Shown piece after piece: positions 54,472-63,427 of a stretch of DNA of 64,000 nucleotides. The stretch lies in NCBI GenBank assembly GCA_022565395.1, contig JAIUMV010000009.1, forward strand, positions 62,001-126,000, in the 5' to 3' direction. The notes beneath the pieces are model-generated. The model made no database searches, had not been told where the DNA came from, and saw only the letters and a program-made list of their open reading frames with translations. The translations under genes were made by a program, and so were the position numbers. Source of the DNA: Marinobacter sp. (GTDB lineage: Bacteria > Pseudomonadota > Gammaproteobacteria > Pseudomonadales > Oleiphilaceae). Position 1 is the first letter of the stretch, and each line of letters opens with the position of its first letter.

Positions 54472-57117
54472 TCAGTGGCTGTCCAGACTCTTGCTGACCA
54501 CCTCAAACACATCCTTTGACAACGATGGCTTGGCCTTTATGGATTCCAGGGCGGCACGCATGGGCAGCGCGTGACCCGGCGCGAAACGACGCCAGCGCGT
54601 CAGCGGGGTGACCAGCCTGGCCGCGATCTGCGGGTTGCGATCATCCATGTCGGCCACCACTTCAGCCAAATAGCGGTACCCTGAGCCATCCAGCCCGTGG
54701 AAATGCACCAGGTTCTGGTTTGCAAAAGCACCAATCACCGCGCGTACTTTGTTGGGGTTCTTCCAATCGAAATCCGGGTGCGCCGTCAGCACCCTGACCC
54801 GCTCCAGGCCGCCCGCCTGGACGCTGCTGGCCTGAATGGAAAACCATTGCTCCATCACCTGAGGGTCAGCGTGCCAACGGGCGTAGAAAGCGGCAAGCGC
54901 CCTGTCACCCGCTTCCTTGAAGGGGGAGTTCACCAAGGCACGCAAGGCGCCTGACTGATCGGTCATATTGGTGGCGTCGGCAAACTGCTGTTCCGCCAGT
55001 TTGCGCCCCTCCTCATCACCAATATGCAGCAGCCACGCCAGCGCGGTATTGGCCAGCGCCCGGGACGCTATGGCCGCAGGTGTGAGGCTGTAGTCACCCG
55101 CCTTGCGATTGCGGTGGTAACAGGCTAACAGGTTATCGCGCAATTCCCGGGCCAGCGCCGTCAGAACAAACTCACGGGCCTGATGTATTGCTGGCACGTC
55201 CGCCAGCTCCGACATCTCGATCAACAAGGCTTCCGTGGGTAGCTGCATCATCTTGGCCACCAGCGCCTGATCCAGCGAAGCGTCGTCCAGCAGGTAGCGA
55301 TAGGCCCCAATCAGGCGCATATCCATATCACCCCGGTCGGGCTCTTCCACCATCGTCTGGATCACTGCCAGCGCCAGGGCCTGCCCTGCATCCCAGCGGT
55401 TGAAGCCGTCGGTGTCATGTTTCATCAGGAACAGCAACTGCTCTGGCTGCCAGTCATACCTGACCTTTACCGGCGCTGAGAAGTGTCGCAACAGCGAGGG
55501 CACCGGACGACATGGCAGGTTCTCAAAAACAAAGTCGTGATGCTCCTCCGTCAACTCCAGGACTCGCTCCAGAGCGTTGGCACCAGACTCTCCGGCGAGC
55601 TGCAGAGGCAAAGGGGCACCGTCCTGTCCTAGCAAACCAAGCGCGAAGGGGATGTGCTGGGGCAATTTTGCTGGCTGACCGGGTGTCGCGGGCACCTGCT
55701 GAGTCATGGAGAGCCGGTAACGGCCCGTCGCCGGGTCATAGTCATCTTTCACTGTGACGACGGGCGTGCCAGCCTGCTGATACCAGAGCCTGAACTGGCT
55801 CAGATCACGACCACTGGCATCTTCCATCGCCCTGACAAAATCATCGGTGGTGACTGCCTGGCCGTCATGGCGTTCAAAATAGAGGTCACTGCCTTTGCGG
55901 AAGAGCTCTGGCCCCAGTAGGGTATAAATCATCCGCACCACCTCAGCACCCTTCTCATAGATGGTCAGGGTGTAGAAGTTGGAGATCTCAATATAGGAGT
56001 CCGGCCGCACAGGATGGGCCATCGGGCCGGCATCCTCGGCAAACTGGGCGGTGCGCATCAGCGTTGCATCTTCTATGCGCTTGACCACCGGCGATCCCAT
56101 GTCTGCGGAGAACTGCGCATCACGGAACACCGTGAAACCTTCCTTGAGACTCAACTGGAACCAGTCCCGACAGGTCACACGATTGCCTGACCAGTTATGG
56201 AAATACTCGTGGGCGACAATGGCCTCGATACGTTGATAGGCGGCATCAGTAGCTGTGTCCTGACTCGCCAGCACGCATGAGGAGTTGAAAATGTTCAACC
56301 CCTTGTTCTCCATGGCGCCCATGTTGAAATCATCCACAGCCACAATCATGAAGATGTCCAGGTCATACTCACGACCATAGACGTCCTCATCCCAGCGCAT
56401 GGAACGCTTCAGGCTGTCAAAGGCGTGATCACACTTGTTCTGATTGCGCGGCTCCACGTACATCCGCAGATCGACAGTGCGCCCCGAGACCGTGGTAAAG
56501 CTGTCTTTCTTCTCAACCAGATCACCGGCCACCAGTGCAAACAGGTAGCAAGGCTTGGGAAAAGGATCTTCCCAGGTCACAAAGTGACGCCCACCTGCCA
56601 GCTCACCGGCATCCACCGGGTTGCCATTGGACAGGAGCACCGGATAGGCCTTACGGTCGGCCTCGATGCGGGTGCGATAACGGGCCATAACGTCGGGGCG
56701 ATCAGGGAAATAGGTGATACAGCGAAAGCCCTCTGCCTCGCACTGGGTACAGAACATGCCGGACGATTTGTACAGCCCTTCCAGGCGTGTATTTTCCTGC
56801 GGCTTTATCCAGGTCACCACCTGTAACTCAAAGACGTCTGGCACACCGGGGATACGCAACTGTTCTGCATCAAGTTCATAAGCGGAGGCGGCGAGGGGCT
56901 TGCCATCCACAGCGACGGACTCAAGCTGCAAACCATCACCATCCAGCTGCAGCGGCAGATCCTTATCGTTCCGCTCAGGATTACGACGCAGGGACAGCAC
57001 ACTGTGGACCCGTGCGCCGTCCTCGAACAGCTCGAACCGGAGATCCACGTGGTCCACCAGGAAGTCGGGGCTTTGGTAATCTTTCAGGTAAATGGCTTGC
57101 GGCTGGCCTATGCGCAT
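54472..57117 (-). CDS. pepN: Aminopeptidase N
   Basis: An 881-residue M1 zinc aminopeptidase. It has GAMEN (267-271), zinc ligands in HEYFH (303-307) and Glu326. Numbers are offset by six from the E. coli enzyme motif positions. It removes N-terminal residues from peptides in the cytoplasm. It starts at the last base of the DUF2797 gene, so the two are coupled. Confidence 0.97.
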   Translation of the reverse strand: MRIGQPQAIYLKDYQSPDFLVDHVDLRFELFEDGARVHSVLSLRRNPERNDKDLPLQLDGDGLQLESVAVDGKPLAASAYELDAEQLRIPGVPDVFELQVVTWIKPQENTRLEGLYKSSGMFCTQCEAEGFRCITYFPDRPDVMARYRTRIEADRKAYPVLLSNGNPVDAGELAGGRHFVTWEDPFPKPCYLFALVAGDLVEKKDSFTTVSGRTVDLRMYVEPRNQNKCDHAFDSLKRSMRWDEDVYGREYDLDIFMIVAVDDFNMGAMENKGLNIFNSSCVLASQDTATDAAYQRIEAIVAHEYFHNWSGNRVTCRDWFQLSLKEGFTVFRDAQFSADMGSPVVKRIEDATLMRTAQFAEDAGPMAHPVRPDSYIEISNFYTLTIYEKGAEVVRMIYTLLGPELFRKGSDLYFERHDGQAVTTDDFVRAMEDASGRDLSQFRLWYQQAGTPVVTVKDDYDPATGRYRLSMTQQVPATPGQPAKLPQHIPFALGLLGQDGAPLPLQLAGESGANALERVLELTEEHHDFVFENLPCRPVPSLLRHFSAPVKVRYDWQPEQLLFLMKHDTDGFNRWDAGQALALAVIQTMVEEPDRGDMDMRLIGAYRYLLDDASLDQALVAKMMQLPTEALLIEMSELADVPAIHQAREFVLTALARELRDNLLACYHRNRKAGDYSLTPAAIASRALANTALAWLLHIGDEEGRKLAEQQFADATNMTDQSGALRALVNSPFKEAGDRALAAFYARWHADPQVMEQWFSIQASSVQAGGLERVRVLTAHPDFDWKNPNKVRAVIGAFANQNLVHFHGLDGSGYRYLAEVVADMDDRNPQIAARLVTPLTRWRRFAPGHALPMRAALESIKAKPSLSKDVFEVVSKSLDSH

Positions 57118-57974
57118 CAGTTTGTCTCCGTAACCTGTACACGCACACGATAAGCGGTGTACTTGCGAATATTGATCACGCCGGTATCCAGCATGAGATA
57201 CTGACCTTTGACCCCCTCCAGCACCCCTTCTGCCACCGGATGCTTGTCAAGGTTGTGGGTCTTGATCTTTTCGGGCCAGACAACAACGGGGTAACTCAGC
57301 AGTTCGCCGGTCAGGGTAGGTGCCCACAGGCACTCTTCCCCAAACTCGGCTTTCAGATCCACCAGCGCGGGGGCAACAGCCTCCAGCAAAGCGTCCCTTT
57401 CTGCTGCCAGATCAAGCGCGGGTGCCTCACCTTTTAGCATGGTGCGCCAATTGGTGCGATCACTGACATGGGCGCGACAGGCATCCTCCACCAGTCCCGC
57501 CAACCGTCGGGTGGACACTTCCAGCAAGGGCAAGGCGGCTACCGCACCCTGGTCAATCCAACGGGTCGGAACCTGCGTACGGCGGGTGATGCCCACCTTC
57601 AGACCGGATGAGTTAGCCAGATAGACCACATGAGGCACCAAGCAGTGGGCCTCCCCCCAGGCGGGCTCGCGGCAGGTACCAAGATGGTAATGACACTTTT
57701 CCGGACTCATGATGCAGGTGTCACAGGCCGCCAACTTGCGAAAGCAGGGATAGCAGTAGCCCTGATTAAAGCTCTTACTGGTTACCCGATCACAGGCCGT
57801 ACAGCGGATTTCACCGGTAAATTCAATCCGCAGCCGTTTGCCCAGCAGCTCGTTCAGGGGCAAGGCATACTCACCCACCTGAAACGTGTAGCCTACCGGG
57901 GCAGCCAGCGCGACGGGCATCTTGACCAGCGAGCCCTCGACGTCAAACAAAGGTGTAGTCACATCAGCACTCAA
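57117..57974 (-). CDS. DUF2797 zinc-ribbon/GIY-YIG-like protein
   Basis: A 285-residue protein. The N-terminal part carries cysteines of a zinc ribbon (CTACDRV, CYPCFRKLAACDTC) and a CHYHLGTC motif. The middle shows VVYLANSSGLKVGITRRTQV, resembling a GIY-YIG nuclease core, with RW following. No function is known. TTG start at 57972-57974 overlaps the stop of the DUF1315 gene (TTGA). Confidence 0.85.
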   Translation of the reverse strand: MSADVTTPLFDVEGSLVKMPVALAAPVGYTFQVGEYALPLNELLGKRLRIEFTGEIRCTACDRVTSKSFNQGYCYPCFRKLAACDTCIMSPEKCHYHLGTCREPAWGEAHCLVPHVVYLANSSGLKVGITRRTQVPTRWIDQGAVAALPLLEVSTRRLAGLVEDACRAHVSDRTNWRTMLKGEAPALDLAAERDALLEAVAPALVDLKAEFGEECLWAPTLTGELLSYPVVVWPEKIKTHNLDKHPVAEGVLEGVKGQYLMLDTGVINIRKYTAYRVRVQVTETN

Positions 57975-58231
57975 TTGATTATTCGGACGGGGTCGGCATC
58001 ATCTTTGGAGCCGCAACTGCTCCCCTCTTTCTTCGGGTTATAGATGTAACCCACCCGCTCCTGCTCGGGGATATCGTGCAGTTTCTCATAATACAGAACC
58101 GCCTCCATGCAGATGGCTCGCTGCTCCTTCGATACCACACGACCATCGGGCCACTTGCCCAGCTCAACGGCCAGCTTGAGGTTCTGGTACACAGAAGGGT
58201 CCAGGCGTTCGATCAGTTCTTCGTAGGTCAC
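57971..58231 (-). CDS. DUF1315 (YeaC-like) protein
   Basis: An 86-residue protein: MTYEELIERLDPSVYQNLKL, ELGKWPDGR and ERVGYIYNP match the YeaC/DUF1315 family. Start is GTG with GGGAG five bases upstream. It heads the DUF1315-DUF2797-pepN unit. A perfect Fur box 46 bases upstream of the start may regulate this operon, the divergent RNA, or both. Confidence 0.9.
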   Translation of the reverse strand: MTYEELIERLDPSVYQNLKLAVELGKWPDGRVVSKEQRAICMEAVLYYEKLHDIPEQERVGYIYNPKKEGSSCGSKDDADPVRIIN

Positions 58232-58262
58232 GACAACTCCCGCAAAAAAATTTTAAAAGAGG

Positions 58263-58292
58263 TTGACCAAGTTAAATGATAATGATTATCAT
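58263..58292 (+). promoter_or_regulatory. Fur-controlled sigma-70 promoter
   Basis: TGATAAT-G-ATTATCA at 58277-58291 is a perfect 7-1-7 Fur palindrome. It fills the spacer and -10 box of a sigma-70 promoter: TTGACC at 58263-58268, 18-base spacer, TATCAT at 58287-58292. Iron-loaded Fur would block it. The start site should be near 58300. Confidence 0.8.
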
Positions 58293-58299
58293 TGTTTCA

Positions 58300-58386
58300 C
58301 CAAGTGCGAACTGGTCGTTCCATTTGGTCTCTCTCATCAGGAGCTTTTCAAGCTCATTTATGCCCCGCTCCGCGGGGCTTTTTTTA
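58300..58386 (+). ncRNA. Candidate Fur-regulated small RNA (RyhB/PrrF-like)
   Basis: An expected transcript of about 86 bases, from the Fur promoter to a terminator with a 7-bp GC stem (58362-58368 with 58372-58378) and seven T. A small internal hairpin lies at 58341-58355 (GAGCTT, loop TTC). Between is an unstructured stretch with TCTCTCATCAGGAG. No ribosome binding site precedes a short frame. The layout is that of iron-starvation small RNAs; similarity to PrrF is only from memory and unverified. The terminator overlaps the 3' end of the convergent rhomboid gene. Confidence 0.65.
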
Positions 58387-59032
58387 TGGGCGGCAGAGCA
58401 GCCAGCGCCAGTCCCGTCAGCAAACCACCCAAGTGGGCCTCATTAGCCATGCGGCCGATACCCAGGACTTCCGGCAAGGCGGTAAAGCCCAACAACATCC
58501 ACACCACAGCAAAAATCATCAAGGCTGGCGGGAACTGGAACCGAGGCAGCTGTTGCTGGCTCAGCCAACAGTAGCCAAGCACCCCATAAACCACCCCGGA
58601 CAGACCGCCAAAAAAGGGACCGTTCATCATATATTGCAAGAGGTTGGCGCCGAGGCTGGTAGCCACAAACAGGGTGAGGAAACGCTTTTTGCCATCAAGC
58701 CACTCCACCTGACTGCCAAGAAACCACAGAATCACCGCGTTGAAAATCAGGTGCGACCAGCTGAAATGCAGAAAATCCGGCGAAATCAGCCGCCAGATCT
58801 GGCCACTGAGCAGCGTATCCAGCAACGCCGACAGGCGGGCATCAAAACTGGATACGTCGTGGTAACGCGGATCCACAATCAGAAACAGAGCAGAGACATT
58901 CTGCTGACCGAGGCCCGTCAGCCAGGCCAGCACCGCAGCCACCACCACCATACCCATGACGATGGGTGCATGGGCAGGCTTGGGCTGCCAGCGCCCATTC
59001 ACGTAGGGGAATCCGGGGTCTTTGTTGATCAA
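58358..59032 (-). CDS. Rhomboid family intramembrane serine protease (GlpG-like)
   Basis: A 224-residue protein with six to seven membrane helices. The catalytic Ser145 is in GGLSGVVYG and His200 in NEAHLGGL; HFSWSHLIFN (89-98) is the GlpG-type oxyanion segment. It cleaves membrane proteins within the bilayer. The start is TTG with GAGG seven bases before. It is four bases after the metallophosphoesterase gene. Its last codons lie under the terminator of the convergent small RNA. Confidence 0.92.
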   Translation of the reverse strand: MINKDPGFPYVNGRWQPKPAHAPIVMGMVVVAAVLAWLTGLGQQNVSALFLIVDPRYHDVSSFDARLSALLDTLLSGQIWRLISPDFLHFSWSHLIFNAVILWFLGSQVEWLDGKKRFLTLFVATSLGANLLQYMMNGPFFGGLSGVVYGVLGYCWLSQQQLPRFQFPPALMIFAVVWMLLGFTALPEVLGIGRMANEAHLGGLLTGLALAALPPIKKAPRSGA

Positions 59033-59036
59033 CCTG

Positions 59037-60056
59037 CTACCTCGTCAAACTGTCTTCTGTGGGCAGATCTTCCGGGTTCAGTTCTGGCCGGTCAACATCG
59101 ATGGATACGAACTTGTCCGCGCTGAGTTCGCGCTCATCATCCATACGATAAGCCACCAGTTTGCCGTATTTCACAGCACTGTAATCCAGACATGCGACAT
59201 TCTGCTTCAATGGGCGGGGTTCACCCTCCATCCAGTAGTGGCCAACAAATACCGGCAACTCACCAAGGGGGTAAGATAACAGCTTCTGTTTTTCCTTCTC
59301 TGACAGGGGGCGGTTGGCAATTTCCTCCGGCAGCGGATCCGGCTGGAAAACCACATCGGCGTAGGTTTGCGGGTTGTCTGCCCAAAAGCGGGTGCGGAAA
59401 AACTGTCGGGTGTAACCATCGCGCCCGGTGATAGCGAGCCCATTGGGCAAGCGCAGGTCAGTACCGCGCAGCAGGCGGTCCATGACCTGCCCGGCGAAGG
59501 AATCGATGGCGGCGGAGGCGTGCAGGAAATCCTCGTCGATGGTGGCACCACCCTGCACTTCCTTGAACTGCCGGATCAGCTTGCTGTCCCAGCAGGCATG
59601 CACCACGCGGAAATTCCGCTCCTCAATGAACAACGGGATGGTATAGAACCACTCCAGAAACTCATTCCATTCCCGCGGGTAATGGTCAAACTGCTCCAGC
59701 GTTTCCTTGATCAGGCGATCGTGCCGGGCGTTATGTTCACGCAGGTACTGCTGACCACTGCCCGGCCGGGCACGAGTGCAGTAGCCCAGCGCGTTGTACT
59801 CATGGTTGCCCATGACAATGCGGGCCGAGCCCCGCTCCACCATGTCCCGCACCAAGTGCAAGGCTTCACGGATACGTGGACCACGGTCAATGATGTCGCC
59901 AACAAAAATAGCCTGGCGGCGCTTATGCTCATAGACGCCGTTGACTTTACGGTAGCCCATCTGCTCCAGCAGTCGTGCCAGGGTATTGGCGCAACCGTGA
60001 ATATCCCCAACAATGTCAAAGCCCCGGTGGGCGTGCTTGTGAACTGTCATCATCAA
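59037..60056 (-). CDS. Metallophosphoesterase (Ser/Thr phosphatase-type)
   Basis: A 339-residue calcineurin-like phosphoesterase with GDIHG, GDIIDRG, GNHE and a later GHYW motif. It resembles bacterial diadenosine-tetraphosphatase or PrpE-like proteins. The substrate is not known. It overlaps nadK by four bases (60053-60056) and probably forms an operon with nadK and the rhomboid gene. Confidence 0.9.
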   Translation of the reverse strand: MMMTVHKHAHRGFDIVGDIHGCANTLARLLEQMGYRKVNGVYEHKRRQAIFVGDIIDRGPRIREALHLVRDMVERGSARIVMGNHEYNALGYCTRARPGSGQQYLREHNARHDRLIKETLEQFDHYPREWNEFLEWFYTIPLFIEERNFRVVHACWDSKLIRQFKEVQGGATIDEDFLHASAAIDSFAGQVMDRLLRGTDLRLPNGLAITGRDGYTRQFFRTRFWADNPQTYADVVFQPDPLPEEIANRPLSEKEKQKLLSYPLGELPVFVGHYWMEGEPRPLKQNVACLDYSAVKYGKLVAYRMDDERELSADKFVSIDVDRPELNPEDLPTEDSLTR

Positions 60057-60937
60057 CTCGCAGCAATGGTGCTGGCCCAGCCCAGCTTGTCTCGGCAGGT
60101 GGCGTAGAAATTGTGGTCCTTGGGATGTATCAAGCGGACCTTGAAGGGCTTTTTGACGATGCGGATGGTATCACCTGGCGCCAGGGCGATATCCAGCTGG
60201 CCGTCACAGCTTACCTGGGGATAGGTCTCGTTGATCTCGCCAATCACCAGTTTAATCTCACTCTGCCCGCTAACAACGATAGGCCGGCTACTCAGGGTAT
60301 GGGGAAACATAGGTACCAGTACGATGGCATCCAGTTTCGGGTGCAGCAAAGGCCCGCCAGCAGATAGCGAATAGGCTGTTGAGCCCGTAGGCGTGGAGAC
60401 AATCAGGCCGTCTGAGCGCTGGCTGTATACGAAGTGGCCATCAATGTAGAGATCGAAACCGATCATGCGGGTGGATTTGCCCGGGTGCAGCACCACGTCA
60501 TTGAGCGCCGAACCAAACCCCTTGGGCTCGCCGTCACGCTCCACATGGGCATCCAGCAGAAAGCGGGTTTCCTCAATGTACTTGCCGCTGAGCACTTCAC
60601 CCAGGCGCTCTTCCAGCTCGGCTGGGGAGATATCAGTCAGAAAGCCCAAGCGCCCCCGGTTCACACCCAGCAAGGGGATCTTGGCCTTGGCCAGCTCCCG
60701 GGCGGCACCTAGCAGACTGCCATCGCCACCGACCACAATAACCAGGTCGCAGATCTCACCCAACATGTTCTTGCTGGCCACCTGCAGGCCATGCCCCGGC
60801 ATCATATTGGCAGTATCTGACTCCAGAATAACCTGGTAGTTCTCGTTGACCAGGTAATTCCGCAGTTGTCGCAGGGTTTCCACCACTTTGACACTGCCCA
60901 TGCGCCCGATAACACCAATATTCCTGAATTGATCCAT
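60053..60937 (-). CDS. nadK: NAD kinase
   Basis: A 294-residue NAD kinase: VVGGDGSLLGAAR, NRGRLGFLTD, SDGLIVSTPTGSTAYSLSAGG. It phosphorylates NAD to NADP in the cytoplasm. First gene of the operon with the metallophosphoesterase and rhomboid genes. Confidence 0.97.
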   Translation of the reverse strand: MDQFRNIGVIGRMGSVKVVETLRQLRNYLVNENYQVILESDTANMMPGHGLQVASKNMLGEICDLVIVVGGDGSLLGAARELAKAKIPLLGVNRGRLGFLTDISPAELEERLGEVLSGKYIEETRFLLDAHVERDGEPKGFGSALNDVVLHPGKSTRMIGFDLYIDGHFVYSQRSDGLIVSTPTGSTAYSLSAGGPLLHPKLDAIVLVPMFPHTLSSRPIVVSGQSEIKLVIGEINETYPQVSCDGQLDIALAPGDTIRIVKKPFKVRLIHPKDHNFYATCRDKLGWASTIAAS

Positions 60938-61122
60938 GCGTGATCCTGTAGAGTCTGCGTTGGGGCGGAGGCTCCGGCCAGCTACCTGCGTCGTTTCCGG
61001 ACCCGGACTTTATCCACCGCCTGTTTGTGGCATATTAGCGGATAAGCGAGTCGATTGGCAGCAAAGGCCCCTGTGTGCGCCTTTACCTTGCCGTAAATTT
61101 CTCCAGCGGACCCTGGCCGGCC

Positions 61123-62046
61123 ATGACACCTTACTCCACACCCCTGTCGCCCGCGTTAGTCCTGCGCCATCTTCACTGGCTATGCCAGGCACCATCCCTG
61201 ATCACCGGGGACTTGGCCCTGAACATCCCACGTTACCTGCCTGCAGATCTGGCGGATACCATGAGCCGGCTGAGATCAGAGCCGACACGGGTAATGAGCT
61301 ACATTGACCCGGATACCCGCAGGCTCGGCCACTATTTCGAGCACCTGTATCACCTGTTGTTAGAGCAGGTTCTGGGCTGGCAGGTACTGGCGCGCAACCT
61401 GCCTGTCCGCACCGCAACAGGCCATACGCTGGGGGAGCTGGATTTCATCGTTCGCAACCCCCAAAACGGCCAGGTGGAACATCACGAGATTGCCGTCAAA
61501 TTTTACCTGGGCCTGCCCTTACCGGATCAGCCTGTTCGCTGGTATGGACCAGACACCCGTGACCGCCTGGACCGCAAGGTCAAACGCCTGCTGCAGCATC
61601 AGGCAACCTTGTGTCAGCGGCCAGAGGCCCTGGCCGCCCTGAATGCGCTGACAATACCCGCACCTGAATGCAGCAGGGTATTTATGCCAGGCTATCTGTT
61701 TTATCCCGACCATCAAACACTCCCCTGCCCTGAAGGCATCAACCCAGCCCACGAGCGCGGCGACTGGCAACGCCTGGACAACAGCGCACCGCCGTTACCC
61801 GGCGAACATTGGATCCCCTTGTCCAAGACAGATTGGCTAAGCCCCTACCAGCAGATGAATGAACCACGACAGGCGGACTGTGATGCCAGCCTGGCGCTGG
61901 TAGAGACCAGAAACTCAGCCAGGTTGTTCGCCCGGCTGGCATGGCACCCTTCCACTCAGCGCTGGGTTGAACAACAACGCCGTTTCGTGGTGCCAGCAGA
62001 CTGGGCTAGCGATGGGCCTCACATCGATCATCTACACCCGCGCTGA
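61123..62046 (+). CDS. DUF1853 family protein
   Basis: A 307-residue protein with LHWLCQAPSLI early, RLGHYFEHLYHLLLEQ and the PD-(D/E)XK-like GELDFIVRN with EIAVKFYLG, which suggests a nuclease-like fold. No function is established. ATG at 61123 is preferred as homology begins there; GTG at 61075 would add 16 residues. The 3' end overlaps the convergent coiled-coil gene by 41 bases. Divergent from nadK. Confidence 0.82.
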   Translation: MTPYSTPLSPALVLRHLHWLCQAPSLITGDLALNIPRYLPADLADTMSRLRSEPTRVMSYIDPDTRRLGHYFEHLYHLLLEQVLGWQVLARNLPVRTATGHTLGELDFIVRNPQNGQVEHHEIAVKFYLGLPLPDQPVRWYGPDTRDRLDRKVKRLLQHQATLCQRPEALAALNALTIPAPECSRVFMPGYLFYPDHQTLPCPEGINPAHERGDWQRLDNSAPPLPGEHWIPLSKTDWLSPYQQMNEPRQADCDASLALVETRNSARLFARLAWHPSTQRWVEQQRRFVVPADWASDGPHIDHLHPR

Positions 62047-63241
62047 ACTCCGACGGCTGCGAAATGCGCATCAGCGGCTGACCACAGCGCTGGCCGTCGT
62101 CATGGGTGTGCTGGCATACCGGATTCTCGTAGTGATTCAGCCATTCCCGGTAGGCTGGCTCGTTGACGCCGCATTTGTCTGCGGCGTAAGCAATCGGGTT
62201 GCAGAAATAACCTTCAATATCGTCATATGGCAGGGTCAGGTGGCCTATACCGGCATGGTAGGCAACCAGAAATACGTCCTGATCCTTGAGATGGCGCATC
62301 AAGGTATCATCAGCGGGCTCTCGCCGTTGCAGCTCCTCAATCGCGTCCTGTAGCTGAACAATTTTGTCATTGCGCATTTCCAGCTCGCGCTGGCGCCGAG
62401 CCAACTGCTCACGCAGAAGCACAATCTCTGCGTCTGCCTGACCAGCCGCCTGCTGGTTGCCCACCGGTTTGGCAATGCTCTCCTGCATGGTCAGGTATTG
62501 CTGGTTGCGCTCAGCCAGCTTGGTGCGTAACTGTTCGGTGGTTACCCGCTGGCGCTCATACTTCTGCTCCAGCTCAGACAGCGCACCACGCACCGCCTGC
62601 AATTCCAGCCGGTGGCTACGCTGCATGTCCGCCATGGTGTCCCGGTGCACACTTTGCAGGGTTTTGACCCGTAACCGGTACTCCTTGATCATGCGGGCCA
62701 GACGGGTTCTCTCTACGCCGAAATCTTCACCTGGCTCAGTCCTGGTCTCTGCTTTGAGAACAGGTATCTCCGCGTCCGCCACGGGCTTGGCCGCCTTGGG
62801 AAAGCGCAGGGCGTTGGCTTCTACTGCCCGGCGGATGGCCAGAAAATGGTTACTGCCCGGCGACATGTCCGGGTCCCATAACTCCTGCGCATACTCAGGT
62901 TCCGGACATTGACTGCGACATACCAACCGAATGGGGCCGCTACCCAGATCCGGCCCGGCCGCCCCTTGCGCCGCAAGACGCTCAATGGGCACATTCCAGC
63001 TGGTATCCGCTCTGCCTTCGTCATCAAAGTAGATGCGAAAGAAAACCAGGGCGTGGATTGAGAGGCTCTCATCCAGTACGGCATAGACTGCACGCACGTC
63101 CGTATCCACCAAATCTGTCAGCCCGACATAGCCGTCCAGAAATGCATCAAATTCAGACGCTCGCATCTCCCGGTCAACAAGCGGCCCGTCCATAAAATAG
63201 ACGGCAGCAATACCGTTCTGAACTGAAGCGGCACCAGCCAT
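62006..63241 (-). CDS. Conserved coiled-coil protein (annotated as ParA-like in relatives)
   Basis: A 411-residue protein. The N-terminal 150 residues (NGIAAVYFMDGPLVDREMR, GPIRLVCRSQCPEPEYAQEL, MSPGSNHFLAIRRAV) are a conserved domain seen in pseudomonads. A long coiled coil (about 180-315) follows, then a short end with CGVNEPAYREWL and cysteine pairs (CQHTHDDGQRCG, RCEAHR) that may bind zinc. It has no ParA ATPase motifs, so the ParA name used for relatives is not supported. Function unknown. Confidence 0.8.
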   Translation of the reverse strand: MAGAASVQNGIAAVYFMDGPLVDREMRASEFDAFLDGYVGLTDLVDTDVRAVYAVLDESLSIHALVFFRIYFDDEGRADTSWNVPIERLAAQGAAGPDLGSGPIRLVCRSQCPEPEYAQELWDPDMSPGSNHFLAIRRAVEANALRFPKAAKPVADAEIPVLKAETRTEPGEDFGVERTRLARMIKEYRLRVKTLQSVHRDTMADMQRSHRLELQAVRGALSELEQKYERQRVTTEQLRTKLAERNQQYLTMQESIAKPVGNQQAAGQADAEIVLLREQLARRQRELEMRNDKIVQLQDAIEELQRREPADDTLMRHLKDQDVFLVAYHAGIGHLTLPYDDIEGYFCNPIAYAADKCGVNEPAYREWLNHYENPVCQHTHDDGQRCGQPLMRISQPSEFSAGVDDRCEAHR

Positions 63242-63337
63242 TACTGTTCTCCTGTCTCACCCGTGGATAGTCAACACGTGGCTATGCGCCCTGACGTTCC
63301 GAACGGCGCCTGAGACCCCGATATTACGCGTCCCAAA

Positions 63338-63395
63338 CACCAACGCCCCTGTCTGCGTAGCACCGGATACCGGGCCTCAGACAAGGGCGTTGGTG
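63338..63395 (-). terminator. Terminator-like hairpin after the dienoyl-CoA reductase gene
   Basis: Eighteen-base arms (63338-63355 with 63378-63395) pair with one mismatch around a 22-base loop. It begins 32 bases past the stop codon on the minus strand. The following T-run is short (TGTTTG). Confidence 0.65.
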
Positions 63396-63427
63396 AGTGT
63401 AGCAGAGCCTTGCAGTTTAGCGTGTGA

